Assembly (NCBI GenBank): GCA_026397725.1
Contig: JAPLUI010000494.1
Coordinates: forward strand, 1-52,614
Reading direction: 5' to 3'
Length of the DNA stretch: 52,614 nt
From: Verrucomicrobiota bacterium
GTDB taxonomy: Bacteria; Verrucomicrobiota; Verrucomicrobiia; Verrucomicrobiales; Akkermansiaceae
A program made the position numbers and the translations under genes. Each line of letters begins with the position of its first letter. Within the stretch, counting starts at the first letter, position 1. The notes under the pieces were generated by a model, which was not told the origin of the DNA, did no database searches, and was given only the letters and a program-made list of their open reading frames with translations. Below are positions 34,917 to 44,127 of the stretch, in pieces.

Positions 34917-35325
34917 CAACGCCACTTCGTTGCCACCTCATCCTGCTCGCCGCGCTGGCCCTGAGTGCCGCCTGACGCACGCCCAACTCACGGCCGACAA
35001 CGTCCGCGCCGCACAGCGCGTCGGCACCAGGCTGGTCGATATCGTAAGAAGCCGCAGTGCAGGCCAGGCTCGTGATGGATTTCGCGCTCATCCCTGGCGG
35101 CGAGTTCATCATGGGCGATACGCTTGATGGGGACACGGATGCCCCTACACACAAGGTCAACGTGAGCGGGTTTCACCGGGCGAAGCATGAGGTGACCAAG
35201 ACCCTGTGGAACGAGGTGCGGACGTGGGGCCTGCGGCACGGTTACCCATCCGTCTTATACAGCGGGCAACCTGCCATACCCATCTCCGGTGGGGAGTTTC
35301 GCGGCGAATGGCTATGGACTTCATG
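34913..35325 (+). pseudogene. Broken formylglycine-generating-enzyme-type (SUMF1) gene
   Basis: A signal peptide (MTTPLRCHLILLAALALSAA) runs into a TGA at 34974. One frame over, the expected continuation LTHAQLTADNVRAAQRVGTR appears. A later piece in yet another phase holds the sulfatase-modifying-factor start: FALIPGGEFIMGDTLDGD, HKVNVSGFHRAKHEVTKTLW, VRTWGLRHGY. The intervening Ig-like region and everything after ~35325 (the catalytic Cys pair) are lost. Verrucomicrobial SUMF1 proteins normally have all these parts in one 300-400-residue frame. Confidence 0.75.
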
Positions 35326-35350
35326 ACATGGCTGGCACCAAGTGCTGACC

Positions 35351-35956
35351 CTATTCATCGGGATTGGCCAGGAGAAACTCCAGCCTTTCCGCCAGCAGCG
35401 GCGGCAGTCCTGCGGCGAGCGCGGGGTCCAGCAGTCCCACCCCGGCCAGATCGCGCAAGTGCATCCGGTCCTTGTCGCGCCAGGCGGCGAGCTTCATCCG
35501 CACCAGGGCGGGCAGTGAGATCAGGCGGAAATCCCCGGCCTCCTCGGCCTCGTCCACCGAGGCATTGACTGCCAAAGCATCGGGTTTGACCATTTCGCCG
35601 GCGAAAAGCACATGCACCGCATCGCGCACTTTCGCCTCGGGCCCCTCCAGAAAAACATCCATCGCACCCCCGCCCAAGGAGGAGATATTCCGGTGGGAGT
35701 AGCCGGCCTCGGTCATGGCCACGATGGCACGGGGCAAATCCTCGCGCCGCAGGAGGATATCCACATCGCGCGTGTTGCGCACCGCCGCCTCGTCCACGCG
35801 GGAGACCCAGGCGGCCACGGCATTGCCGCCCACCACCGCGTAGGGCACGCCAGCCGCACGCAGGCTGGCGCTCGCGTGCAGCAGGCGCCTCCTCACCTTG
35901 GCCACCGCATCATCCATGCGCTGCCAGGAAACGGGTTGTAGGAGAGAATGGCCCAT
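35351..35956 (-). CDS. Nucleotidyltransferase-fold protein (MNT/AbiEii-like)
   Basis: This encodes 201 residues from ATG 35956; ATG 35917 is an alternative. The N-terminal half resembles minimal nucleotidyltransferases: AAGVPYAVVGGNAVAAWVSR (the GG-x-A motif), then RNTRDVDILLRREDLPRAI with the D-x-D pair. A C-terminal helical part has LVRMKLAAWRDKDRMHLRDL, which is typical of this group. The family includes tRNA- or toxin-related transferases, but the substrate here cannot be told. It stands alone between a decayed FGE gene and a divergent membrane protein gene; no antitoxin-like partner is seen. Confidence 0.7.
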   Translation of the reverse strand: MGHSLLQPVSWQRMDDAVAKVRRRLLHASASLRAAGVPYAVVGGNAVAAWVSRVDEAAVRNTRDVDILLRREDLPRAIVAMTEAGYSHRNISSLGGGAMDVFLEGPEAKVRDAVHVLFAGEMVKPDALAVNASVDEAEEAGDFRLISLPALVRMKLAAWRDKDRMHLRDLAGVGLLDPALAAGLPPLLAERLEFLLANPDE

Positions 35957-36131
35957 TGGACACGGGCGGACCTTGGCATCGGCGGCCGCAACTGTCAATG
36001 CCGCGCAGCCATCCGCTTTGATTCCCGCTTGCCAAAGGGATTGGTCAATCGCGGTTAGGCCAACTTGTGGCATCCGATTGTGGGAAAGCAGGTCTTTACT
36101 TCGTGGGCAATTGCCTGGTTTTATTTTCCCC

Positions 36132-36704
36132 GTGTGGCGTCTCCTCCTTTTCCTGTCCGTGTTTCCGATCATTGCGGCATTGCTGTTGCGGTGGTGGTTT
36201 GGCATCCGCATGCTCGTGGCAAACGGCGGGCGTCCCTGCCGCTGCGATCCGGAACGCTGGAGCATGGTGCTCGGCGACGACCTGCAACCAACCCTCGCCG
36301 AACCGGGCCCGGCCTGTGAGTTGGGTCGCCAACTGCGGCTGGCAGCCCTCGCCAAGTGGCAGCGCCGCGAACCCAAGCTGGCGGCTTCGCGGGAATCCAC
36401 CCGCCGCTTTGGCCTCGCCGTGCCACCGCTCAGTGCGATGGTTGCGGTGTTTGCCGCGATTCTGGCGAAGATCCCGGTTACCGGCGCCATCACCATCTTC
36501 ATCGCCGCCACCGCGCTTGCCACCGTGTTCGGGTTGCTATCGCTTGGTGCCGAACTCCGCGCCATCGCCATCACTGCCCGTGCCCTGCGCCAAGCCAGAG
36601 CCTTCATCCGCGCCGATGATGAAAACGCCGTCATCCAGTCCGCCATCGCCGCAGCCTGGTGTGAAACCGTCCCGCCCGTCCTGCGGCTGCTGCAAAAAGG
36701 CTGA
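36132..36704 (+). CDS. Small multi-pass membrane protein of unknown function
   Basis: This encodes 190 residues from GTG 36132; an ATG at 36210 would drop the first helix. There is one hydrophobic helix at the start (WRLLLFLSVFPIIAALLL) and two more at about 97-140 (VPPLSAMVAVFAAILAKIPV, AITIFIAATALATVFGLL). The soluble stretch between (CRCDPERWSMVLGDDLQPTL ... LAALAKWQRREPKLAASREST) and the C-terminal helix show no motif I recognise. It is divergent from the nucleotidyltransferase gene and convergent with the sugar kinase gene. Confidence 0.55.
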   Translation: MWRLLLFLSVFPIIAALLLRWWFGIRMLVANGGRPCRCDPERWSMVLGDDLQPTLAEPGPACELGRQLRLAALAKWQRREPKLAASRESTRRFGLAVPPLSAMVAVFAAILAKIPVTGAITIFIAATALATVFGLLSLGAELRAIAITARALRQARAFIRADDENAVIQSAIAAAWCETVPPVLRLLQKG

Positions 36705-36800
36705 GTTCACCGGGCCAAACTGACCGTGTCGGGCGAGCCGTCTCCGGCACACGGTCTGCGACGAGTGGCGGCGACGAGGCGTCGCGGCAACGGAGCCCCC

Positions 36801-37898
36801 TCAGCGCACCACGCGCGCGCCGCCACCGGAGATTTGTTTTTCCACCTCCCTGCGGGTTGCCATGGAGGTGTCGCCGGGAGTCGTTGAGGCCAGGGCGCCG
36901 TGGGCGGCGCCATACTCGACGGCTTGCTGCGGATCATTGAACTCCATGAAACCGAATTGCAGCCCGCTGGCAAAACTGTCGCCACCGCCGACGCGGTCGA
37001 GAATCTCGAGCGCGGGGTACTGGCGGCTTTCGTAGAACGCGCCGGCGTGCCAGAGGATGGCGGCCCAGTCGTTGCGGGTGGCGGTAATCACGCGGCGCAA
37101 CGTGGTGGCCGCCACCTTGAAATTCGGGAAGTCCTTCACCGCCGTCTCGATCATCGCTTTGAACGCCGCGGTCTCGATGGCGGAAATGTTGTGATCCACC
37201 CCCGCGACCCCGAAGCCTAACGAGGCGGTGAAATCCTCTTCGTTGCCGATCATCACATCCACATATCTGGCGATCTCACGGTTCACCTCCTGCGCCTTGG
37301 TTAGCCCACCGATGGACTTCCACAGCGAGGGCCGGTAGTTGAGGTCGTATGAAACGATGGTGCCATGTTGGTTAGCCGCCTTGACCGCTTCCACGGTGAG
37401 GGCGGCGGTGCTGGCCGAGAGGGCGGCGAAAATCCCGCCGGTGTGGAACCAACGCACGCCGAGGTCGCCGAAGATATGCTCCCAATCCATATCACCCGGC
37501 TTGAGCTGTGAGGCGGCGGTGTTGCCGCGATCTGGATTGCCCACGGCCCCGCGAATGCCGAAGCCGCGCTCGGTGAAATTGAGACCGTTGCGCACGGTGC
37601 GCCCGATGCCGTCATCGCCGCGCCACCGGATGAAATCCGTGTGGACCCCGCCCTGCATGATGAAGTCCTCGATGAGGTGGCCGATCTCGTTGTCAACCAA
37701 GGCCGTGCAAACCGCAGTCTTGAGGCCGAAGCATTTCCGCAAGCCGCGCGACGTATTGTATTCGCCACCGCCCTCCCAGGCGGTGAAGTTGCGGGCCGTG
37801 CGGATGCGGCCCTCGCCCGGATCGAGGCGGAGCATGATTTCACCCAGCGAGATCTGATCGAACGCGCAGGCGGAGCTTGGTTTCAAGGTCAGGGCCAT
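36801..37898 (-). CDS. kdgK: PfkB-family sugar kinase, probable 2-keto-3-deoxygluconate kinase
   Basis: This encodes 365 residues from ATG 37898. It has a ribokinase/PfkB fold: an N-terminal substrate strand (ISLGEIMLRLDPGEGRIRTA), the sugar-loop region TAWEGGGEYNTSRGL, a central GGIFAALSASTAAL, and the C-terminal ATP/anion-hole motif LDRVGGGDSFASGL. The second Gly of the usual G-A-G-D is kept and the catalytic Asp is present. KdgK would phosphorylate 2-keto-3-deoxygluconate in the pectin/uronate branch of the Entner-Doudoroff route. Specificity from sequence alone is uncertain; a related ketose kinase is possible. No other pathway gene lies alongside. Confidence 0.75.
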   Translation of the reverse strand: MALTLKPSSACAFDQISLGEIMLRLDPGEGRIRTARNFTAWEGGGEYNTSRGLRKCFGLKTAVCTALVDNEIGHLIEDFIMQGGVHTDFIRWRGDDGIGRTVRNGLNFTERGFGIRGAVGNPDRGNTAASQLKPGDMDWEHIFGDLGVRWFHTGGIFAALSASTAALTVEAVKAANQHGTIVSYDLNYRPSLWKSIGGLTKAQEVNREIARYVDVMIGNEEDFTASLGFGVAGVDHNISAIETAAFKAMIETAVKDFPNFKVAATTLRRVITATRNDWAAILWHAGAFYESRQYPALEILDRVGGGDSFASGLQFGFMEFNDPQQAVEYGAAHGALASTTPGDTSMATRREVEKQISGGGARVVR

Positions 37899-37979
37899 GG
37901 GGTTGGATTGCGGTTGGAAACATGTCCCGTGATGAGCCAAGGGCGGAACCACCCGAATGCCCGACGCCGGGCCGGGGCC

Positions 37980-40631
37980 TCACGGGAGGCCGCCGCCAGG
38001 CTTGGGGCCGGGCCGGGCTTCGCCACCGGGGGGCTCGTCTGTTTTGAAGGATGGTGCGGCCGGCTTGGACTCGATACCGAAGGAACGGAGCCAGGTGTCA
38101 TTGTCGGACGCTTGTTTGAAGGCGGCGCGAAGGGTGGTGGCAAGATCGTTTTTGCCGGCCTGCTCGGCGGCGGTGACGGCGTCCTTGAGTTTAACGAGAT
38201 AAACGACTCGGAGGCGGTCCACGTCAGCCTGAAACGCCTCCTCGAATTGCGCTTGTTTGTCGGCGCAGCCGGCGGCGATCCTGGCCATCTGGGGCGAGAC
38301 GGCGATGCCGCTTTCCCTCGGGATGGCGGTTGGAACGCGGGAGTTTCTCACGGCCGCCTTGAGTTTGGCGACGGGAAGTTGCCAGTTGGACAACTCGCCT
38401 TTGGGGAGCGTGCGGAGCCACAGATCGAGATCCCAGGCGAACGAACGAACGTTGGCGGCAAGTTGCTCCGAGCGCTTCTTGTCAGCCGCCAGCACCAATT
38501 CCTTGGCCCGCGCCGCCAGGGTACCGAGGTCGGCAATGTCCGCCGGGTTGACCTGGGGTACGGTCGGGCCGGCTTCACGATCCTTGCTCCATTCGATGAT
38601 GAAACCCGAGGCAGAGGTGGCCAGGTTCTGGGCATCCCAGCCCTTCTCCGGGCGGATCAGCAAGGCGGAACCTTTGGTGTCATGGGAAACGCCTTCCGCC
38701 CACTTGCTGGTTTTCCACGGTTCCCCGGTGATCCAGACCCAGTCCTTGTCCTTGAGAAAAGCGCCTAACCAAATCCCGTTCGGGGCGACGAGACTGTCGG
38801 CGAACTGGGCGAGGTAACTCGCTTCGGTCTTGTCAACCACGACGGCAAGATGCCCGCCGGATTTCTCCGCCAATTCCACGGCATCCCGCCAGATGATCGG
38901 GCGTGCCACATAGAGGTAGTGGCGGCTCTCGAAGGTTTCGGTTCCTGGCGGATAGATCGGATTGGCCTGGGTGAGGGATTCGCGGGTGGCCAGCAGCGCG
39001 GCGGCCAGGGAGGCCGGGTTGGAGCCATCCCGATGCCACTGGATGAGGAACGGATGCACATGTTTGGAATCAAGACCCCGCACCAGCCCGAGGTTGTTCA
39101 CACCGACGTGAGTGCCGGTGCCTTTCGGCAGGGAGGAAAGTTTCCAGAGGGTACCATCGACACAGGACCAAGCCGAGCGCCCGCTGCGGCCGGCCCCGAT
39201 CCAGACGCCGCCCTCCGGCGGTGCCTTCTGACCAAACCAACTGACGTCTTCCGGCGTGGTCGGAATGGCCAAATGCCCGCCGAAGCGCTCCGCAAAGGTG
39301 GCGGCTTCCGACCACGTCATCGGCTTGGGCACCAGGAAGAAATCATACTCGCCGCGCCGCACGGTGCCGAGCGGCATTTCCGTGCGGTTGCCGTTGGCAA
39401 GATCAATGCGGAGGCGTTCGAGCGATTCATACGGGGTTTCCGGGATTGGCTCGACCTTGGGCACGGGTGGGAGCACCGGCTTGTCCGGGATCGCCGGCGG
39501 TTTCGGCTGTTTGGCAAACTGCCTGGCCTCGGCCTGGGCCTTGGCCTCTTTGAGAGCGGCCTCTTCGAGGATATCGCGGTTGGCCTTGTCCCGCTGCCTG
39601 CGGACCACCTCCAGTTGTTTCCACACCACGGCAATGACGACGATGAGAGCCGCAATGATGAAGAGGTTGCGGATGAAGTGCCAGTTGGTTTTGACTTGGA
39701 ACTCCAGTTGCGGCACCACCACCGCCGCCGGCGTGCCCGGGCTCTCGGAACTTGCCGGCGACGGCGAGGAGCCCTGGGGTGGGGCGGCGACCAGCAACTT
39801 GGCCTTGCCCTTGGCGGCCGGACCTTGGGCCTTGAATTTGACGATCCATTCCCCGAGCGCCTTGCTGAACGCCTGGGCATCAGGGTAACGGAGATCCGGA
39901 TTCGGATGGGTGGCGCGGCGCCAGATGTCATCCAGGGCCGGACCGCAGCCACAGCGCATGGACGGTGGCGGCGCGCCGGCTTCCTGGCGCCCCCCGGTCA
40001 TGAGTTCGTAAAGGATCACCCCGACCGCAAACAGGTCCGAACGGCGGTCCGCAACTTGGGGGCTGGTGATGACTTCGGGAGCCGTGTATCCGGGGGTGCC
40101 CATCACCAGGCCGGCACCGTCGGATTCGACCGGACGGGCCAGCCCGAAATCGCCGATCTTGGGCGCGGCCTTGGAGGTGAGCAAAATGTTGGCGGGCTTG
40201 ATGTCCCGATGGATGATCCCGTTCTCATGGGCGTGGCCGAGTCCGTCACAGATGCCCTGGACCAATTGGGCCGCCTGCACCGGCTCCACCTGCTTCCCAT
40301 AAGATGAATGATAGAGCGACTTCCCCGGCACATACTCCATGACGATGTAGAGCATGTCATCGACCGAGCCCGAGTCATAGACTCCGATGAGATTCGGGTG
40401 GTTGAGCCTGGCCATGGCCCGCGCTTCGGTCTCGAAGGACTGGCGGAAAAGCGGATCATGCCCGACTTCGCGCGGCAGGATCTTGATGGCGACATCCCTG
40501 GCCAACGAGCGTTGTTTGGCCTTGTAAACCGCCCCCATTCCGCCTTTGGCAATGAGACACTCGAAGTCGTACCCGGGCAGCAGTGGGCCCAGAACCTCGA
40601 GCGAAGGAGCGTTGAATGAAGGATGGGACAT
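37980..40631 (-). CDS. Transmembrane Ser/Thr protein kinase with two C-type-lectin-like domains
   Basis: This encodes 883 residues from ATG 40631. The Hanks-type kinase domain (~20-270) has the Gly loop AKGGMGAVY, Lys50 in VAIKIL, HRDIKPAN with Asp143, the DFGLARP loop and GTPGYTAPE, so it looks active. A Pro/Ala-rich linker leads to a transmembrane helix near 340 (LFIIAALIVVIAVVWKQL) and a charged coiled coil. The extracytoplasmic part carries two C-type-lectin-like domains: SEAATFAERFGGHLAIPTT / GGVWIGAGRSG and RDAVELAEKSGGHLAVVVDK / GIWLGAFLKDKDWVW. A C-terminal helical region ends in a Pro/Gly tail. It likely senses a ligand outside and phosphorylates inside; the ligand is unknown. Confidence 0.85.
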   Translation of the reverse strand: MSHPSFNAPSLEVLGPLLPGYDFECLIAKGGMGAVYKAKQRSLARDVAIKILPREVGHDPLFRQSFETEARAMARLNHPNLIGVYDSGSVDDMLYIVMEYVPGKSLYHSSYGKQVEPVQAAQLVQGICDGLGHAHENGIIHRDIKPANILLTSKAAPKIGDFGLARPVESDGAGLVMGTPGYTAPEVITSPQVADRRSDLFAVGVILYELMTGGRQEAGAPPPSMRCGCGPALDDIWRRATHPNPDLRYPDAQAFSKALGEWIVKFKAQGPAAKGKAKLLVAAPPQGSSPSPASSESPGTPAAVVVPQLEFQVKTNWHFIRNLFIIAALIVVIAVVWKQLEVVRRQRDKANRDILEEAALKEAKAQAEARQFAKQPKPPAIPDKPVLPPVPKVEPIPETPYESLERLRIDLANGNRTEMPLGTVRRGEYDFFLVPKPMTWSEAATFAERFGGHLAIPTTPEDVSWFGQKAPPEGGVWIGAGRSGRSAWSCVDGTLWKLSSLPKGTGTHVGVNNLGLVRGLDSKHVHPFLIQWHRDGSNPASLAAALLATRESLTQANPIYPPGTETFESRHYLYVARPIIWRDAVELAEKSGGHLAVVVDKTEASYLAQFADSLVAPNGIWLGAFLKDKDWVWITGEPWKTSKWAEGVSHDTKGSALLIRPEKGWDAQNLATSASGFIIEWSKDREAGPTVPQVNPADIADLGTLAARAKELVLAADKKRSEQLAANVRSFAWDLDLWLRTLPKGELSNWQLPVAKLKAAVRNSRVPTAIPRESGIAVSPQMARIAAGCADKQAQFEEAFQADVDRLRVVYLVKLKDAVTAAEQAGKNDLATTLRAAFKQASDNDTWLRSFGIESKPAAPSFKTDEPPGGEARPGPKPGGGLP

Positions 40632-40862
40632 ACCGAAGTTTTCAGTTGGACGGCGCGGAACATAGCACGCTCCGGTGGGACTGAGAAGCAAAATCCCAAG
40701 GGCTTTTCATGCCACTGATTCCCAGCGGAGCGGGTGATAGGTGGCGGCGTACGACGCCGTCATCGCCGGCTCGTCGCGCGGGCTGCACGGGAGCTTCCGG
40801 GACGGCATCGACGGCAGCGCTCCACCTCCTGCTCCCGCTTTGGCGATGTCCCGGCACGCACT

Positions 40863-40911
40863 CTGTCAATCCGGGGGGCTGGTCCGTCGCCGAGCCACCA
40901 CGTCCGCTCTT
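40863..40911. repeat. ~50-bp dispersed repeat (copy 1)
   Basis: CTGTCAA-CCG-GGG followed by TCCGTCGC-GAG-CACCACGTCCGCT recurs at 43826-43874 in the same orientation, with about eight substitutions in 49 bases and no gaps. Neither copy is coding in a shared frame. It occupies the gap 40690-41080 upstream of the CPBP gene, which otherwise holds no gene I can support. Confidence 0.6.
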
Positions 40912-41083
40912 GGCTATCCAGTGGGAGACTCCTGCCAGATGGTGTCACCAAAACAAATCCGTCGTGTCCACCTGGCCATGGCCACGGCATTGTCTTGATT
41001 TTCCAGGTACTTGCTTCACGCTGCACCCCGCCAGCGCCCCGTTGGCGTGATTCACCCGAGTATTTCTGCCCCAGTTGCCTTCC

Positions 41084-41920
41084 ATGACCGACCCAACCGT
41101 CATCGCATTACAGGTTTGCTTCCTCGGGGCACTCGGGATGTTCTCGCTGTCCGCAATCGTCAGGTTCCTGCGGTCCAAGGGCTCGGCCCCGCCCATCATG
41201 CCGCCGCCGCTGCCCACCGGACGCGTGGCCACCTGGCCGTATCTCGCGCTGGACCTGGTGTGGCTGGGTTTCATTTTCCTGACCTTCTTTTCACTCGGCA
41301 GCAGCCCCCCCGCGCCCGCTGCCGACAAGACCGAGGTCGTCATCAGCGCTCAAGGGTTGCTGCAGTCGATCAGCTTCCAACTGATGCTCGCCGGCATGAC
41401 CCTGGTGGTGATGGGGTGGCGGCTCCGGCCCGTGGCTTGGCTCGGTTTGCGCTGGCCGGGGTGGAAGTGGGTTTTCGTGATTGTTCCCGCAGGGGTGGCG
41501 GCAATGTGGCGCTTCAGCGTGTTCTTGGAGGTCGCCGGGTTCATGAAATGGATGAATTCCCTGGGCGTCGAGCAATTCCAGGACAGCGTGAAGCTGCTAC
41601 AACGGTCACAGGATCCGCTCGTCCTCGGCTTGATGGCAGGTTCCGCCGTGCTGGTGGCTCCGCTCTGCGAGGAAATCGTCTTCCGCGGCTACTTCTATCC
41701 GGCGGCGAAAAAATTCGCCGGGCGATGGGTGGCAGGTGCCTGTTCCGCGCTCGTCTTCGCGGCCGCCCATGGCTCGTTGGTCCCGCTGCTACCCCTGTTC
41801 TATTTCGGTTGCCTGCTGGTCATCGCTTACGAACTCACCGGTTCGCTATGGGCCCCGATTGCCATGCATTCTGGCTTCAACGCGGTCACGGTCGTTGCCC
41901 AAGCCATCGCCCGCAGCTAA
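41084..41920 (+). CDS. CPBP-family intramembrane metalloprotease
   Basis: This encodes 278 residues from ATG 41084, with about seven hydrophobic segments. The C-terminal CAAX-protease/bacteriocin-processing domain has the three metal motifs: E-E-x-x-x-R in CEEIVFRGYFYPA, F-x-x-x-H in VFAAAHGS and H-x-x-x-N in MHSGFNAV. It lies 23 bases upstream of thiL on the same strand and may be co-transcribed. Family members cleave prenylated or peptide substrates, or act in immunity to bacteriocins; the substrate here is not predictable. The N-terminal ~80 residues with a Pro-rich loop are family-variable. Confidence 0.85.
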   Translation: MTDPTVIALQVCFLGALGMFSLSAIVRFLRSKGSAPPIMPPPLPTGRVATWPYLALDLVWLGFIFLTFFSLGSSPPAPAADKTEVVISAQGLLQSISFQLMLAGMTLVVMGWRLRPVAWLGLRWPGWKWVFVIVPAGVAAMWRFSVFLEVAGFMKWMNSLGVEQFQDSVKLLQRSQDPLVLGLMAGSAVLVAPLCEEIVFRGYFYPAAKKFAGRWVAGACSALVFAAAHGSLVPLLPLFYFGCLLVIAYELTGSLWAPIAMHSGFNAVTVVAQAIARS

Positions 41921-41943
41921 CCTCTCCCGCTCACCCCAAACCT

Positions 41944-42855
41944 GTGAAACGTCTGTCTGATATCGGCGAAGACGCGCTCATCGAGCGCCTCGTCCGCCTC
42001 GTGCCGTTGGACCCGAACCCGGCCAGCGGGCCGGGCGACGATTGCGCGGTGATCGATCCCGGTCCCGGCCAGGCCACCCTCCAATTGCTCAAGACCGACG
42101 TCCTCGTCGAGCACATCCATTTCCTCCCGGACGCCCCACCGCGTGCGGTCGGTTGGAAAGCGGCCGCCCGCGTCGTCTCTGACTTCGCCGCAATGGGCGG
42201 CCGCCCGGAGCGCTTCCTCATCACTCTCGCCCTGCCACCGCAAACGCCAGTCGCCTGGGTGGAGGACCTCTATCGCGGCATCGGCGCTTGCCTGCAGCGC
42301 TTCGGCGGGGTCCTCGCCGGCGGCGAAACCTCCAGCGTCCCGCCTCCCTCAGCCGCGCTCATCTCCATCGCCGCCACCGGCAGCGTCCGCCGCGAACACC
42401 TCACCCGCCGCTCCACTGCCAAATCCGGCCAGTCCCTCCTCGTCACCGGCCGACTCGGCGGCTCCCGCCACGCCAAACCCCTCGACTTCACGCCGCGCCT
42501 TGAAGAAACCAATTGGCTGGTATCCAATTTCAAGCCGACGGCGATGATGGACCTCTCGGATGGATTGGCGCGGGATTTGCCGCGGCTGGCGGCGGCCTCC
42601 GGGTGCGGGTATGTGTTGGAGTGGGATGCGTTGCCGGTCACGCCGGGATGCACGGTGGAGCAGGCGCTGGGGGATGGCGAGGATTTTGAGATGTTGCTGG
42701 CGGTGGAGTCCGCGCGGGTGTCGGCGCTGCTGGCGGCGTGGGCGCTGGCATTTCCAGGGCTGCCGCTCACCCGGATTGGTCGGCTGGTCGGGGCTGGTGC
42801 CGGAGAATGCCTGCATGGCGGGTGGGAGCATTTTTCCAAACCCTTGGCATGCTGA
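41944..42855 (+). CDS. thiL: Thiamine-monophosphate kinase
   Basis: This encodes 303 residues from GTG 41944 (VKRLSDIGEDALIERL, the typical N-terminus). It shows the ThiL/PurM-type fold: GPGDDCAVID (Mg site), LLKTDVLVEHIHF, AARVVSDFAAMGGRPE, GVLAGGETS, then MMDLSDGLARDLPRLA and LGDGEDFEML. All key Asp residues are present. It phosphorylates thiamine monophosphate to thiamine pyrophosphate, the last step of vitamin B1 synthesis. The last seven bases overlap the ATG of the downstream recombinase (ATGCTGA), so the two are translationally coupled. From ~42540 the codon choice shifts to more G-ending codons, but the frame and motifs continue. Confidence 0.92.
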   Translation: MKRLSDIGEDALIERLVRLVPLDPNPASGPGDDCAVIDPGPGQATLQLLKTDVLVEHIHFLPDAPPRAVGWKAAARVVSDFAAMGGRPERFLITLALPPQTPVAWVEDLYRGIGACLQRFGGVLAGGETSSVPPPSAALISIAATGSVRREHLTRRSTAKSGQSLLVTGRLGGSRHAKPLDFTPRLEETNWLVSNFKPTAMMDLSDGLARDLPRLAAASGCGYVLEWDALPVTPGCTVEQALGDGEDFEMLLAVESARVSALLAAWALAFPGLPLTRIGRLVGAGAGECLHGGWEHFSKPLAC

Positions 42856-43772
42856 CCCACTCAAGTTATGCTTCCGGCGTGAACGACGACGGGCTGGAAA
42901 GCGCATTCTTGGAATTCCAGGGTACGGAAAAAAGTGGCTCGCCACGGACGCTGGTGAATTATCGGGAAGCCCTTGCGGCCTATCGTCTGTGGTGTGGCGA
43001 GCGCTTCGCCGGCTGGTGGGAGGCGTCCGCCGATGAGTTTCGCGATTACCTGTTTGCCTTGCTGAAACAGGGCCTCAAGCGGGCGACCATCCGCCTGCGC
43101 TTTGCCGCGCTGCGTTCGTTCTACAAATTCCTCGTCCTCCGCCGCGGTCTGCGGCGCAGTCCGGTGGCGGGCGTCCTGCTGCCCAAACCGCAGCGCAGTC
43201 TGCCGGTGGTCCTGACCCTCGCGCAAATCGACGAACTGCTGGCGCTCCCGCTGCATCTGCCGGCCGATAAGAAGGTGCCCGCGTGGCTCCCCTTGCGCGA
43301 TGCAGCGATCCTCGAACTGCTTTATTCCTGTGGCTTGCGCATCGCCGAGCTGCTGGCACTGGACGTGAAGGATGTGGATTTCATTGGCGACACCGTCCGC
43401 GTTTTTGGCAAGGGTGCGAAAGAGCGCATCGTGCCGATCGGCACTCCTGCGCTCAATGCGATTCAACGGTACCGCCAGGCATCCGCCGTCACCTCCGGTC
43501 CGCTCTTCCTGAGCAAACTGCGTCGGCGCATCACCCAGCAAGCGGTGGATCAATTGCTCAAGAAATACCTCAAGCACAGCAGCATCCCGTTTGGCATCAG
43601 TCCGCACAAGCTTCGCCACAGCTTCGCCACCCATTTGCTGGATGCCGGGGCGGATCTCCGCAGCGTGCAGTCGCTGCTCGGCCACGCCTCGCTTTCCACC
43701 ACACAGATTTACACCCACGTCACCAAGGAGCGTCTCAAGACCGCCTACGACAAGGCCCACCCGCGAGCCTGA
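42849..43772 (+). CDS. xerD: XerC/XerD-type tyrosine recombinase
   Basis: This encodes 307 residues from ATG 42849; a GTG at 42879 would trim ten residues. The N-terminal SAM-like domain (~12-100) includes SGSPRTLVNYREALAAYRLW. The catalytic domain has Arg in LLYSCGLRIAELLALDV, GKGAKERIVPIG, H-x-x-R in SPHKLRHSFATHLLDAGAD, LLGHASLSTTQIYTHVTKER with the nucleophile Tyr, and a normal length. It resolves chromosome dimers at dif together with a partner Xer protein. Whether it is XerC or XerD cannot be settled here. It is unlike the RIT recombinase at 3229-4269 and appears to be a host gene. Confidence 0.85.
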   Translation: MLTHSSYASGVNDDGLESAFLEFQGTEKSGSPRTLVNYREALAAYRLWCGERFAGWWEASADEFRDYLFALLKQGLKRATIRLRFAALRSFYKFLVLRRGLRRSPVAGVLLPKPQRSLPVVLTLAQIDELLALPLHLPADKKVPAWLPLRDAAILELLYSCGLRIAELLALDVKDVDFIGDTVRVFGKGAKERIVPIGTPALNAIQRYRQASAVTSGPLFLSKLRRRITQQAVDQLLKKYLKHSSIPFGISPHKLRHSFATHLLDAGADLRSVQSLLGHASLSTTQIYTHVTKERLKTAYDKAHPRA

Positions 43773-43825
43773 CCCGAGGCGGACGGAGCAATTCTCGAAG
43801 TGCCGCCGGGCATGCGGGCGAAGGG

Positions 43826-43874
43826 CTGTCAAACCGAGGGTCCGATCCGTCGCTGAGTCACCACGTCCGCTTTT
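43826..43874. repeat. ~50-bp dispersed repeat (copy 2)
   Basis: This is the second copy of the CTGTCAA...CACCACGTCCGCT repeat of 40863-40911, 54 bases after the xer stop. The following 43900-44127 contains a GCGGTGTGG...CCACCGC imperfect pair and a CCGCAC...GTGCGG pair (about 43944-44006), but no gene. Confidence 0.6.
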
Positions 43875-44127
43875 TGAAGCCGTGACAGGCCGCGATACGG
43901 ACTGTGCCTCATGGGAACCCCGCGACGTACCCGGTTTAGCCAAAGCGGTGTGGCGGGCTGCGCCATTCCCACCGCACTCCATACTTTCGCTTGCGCATGT
44001 GCGGTGCGGGTATTGATGACAGGAGACTCCAACCATTTTGACAGCCGGGACGGCTGTGCTCCCTCATTTCCCCATAACTTGACGCGTCCCCCCCGCCGCC
44101 GCCGCAATGATCGCCCGCGCCGGAATT

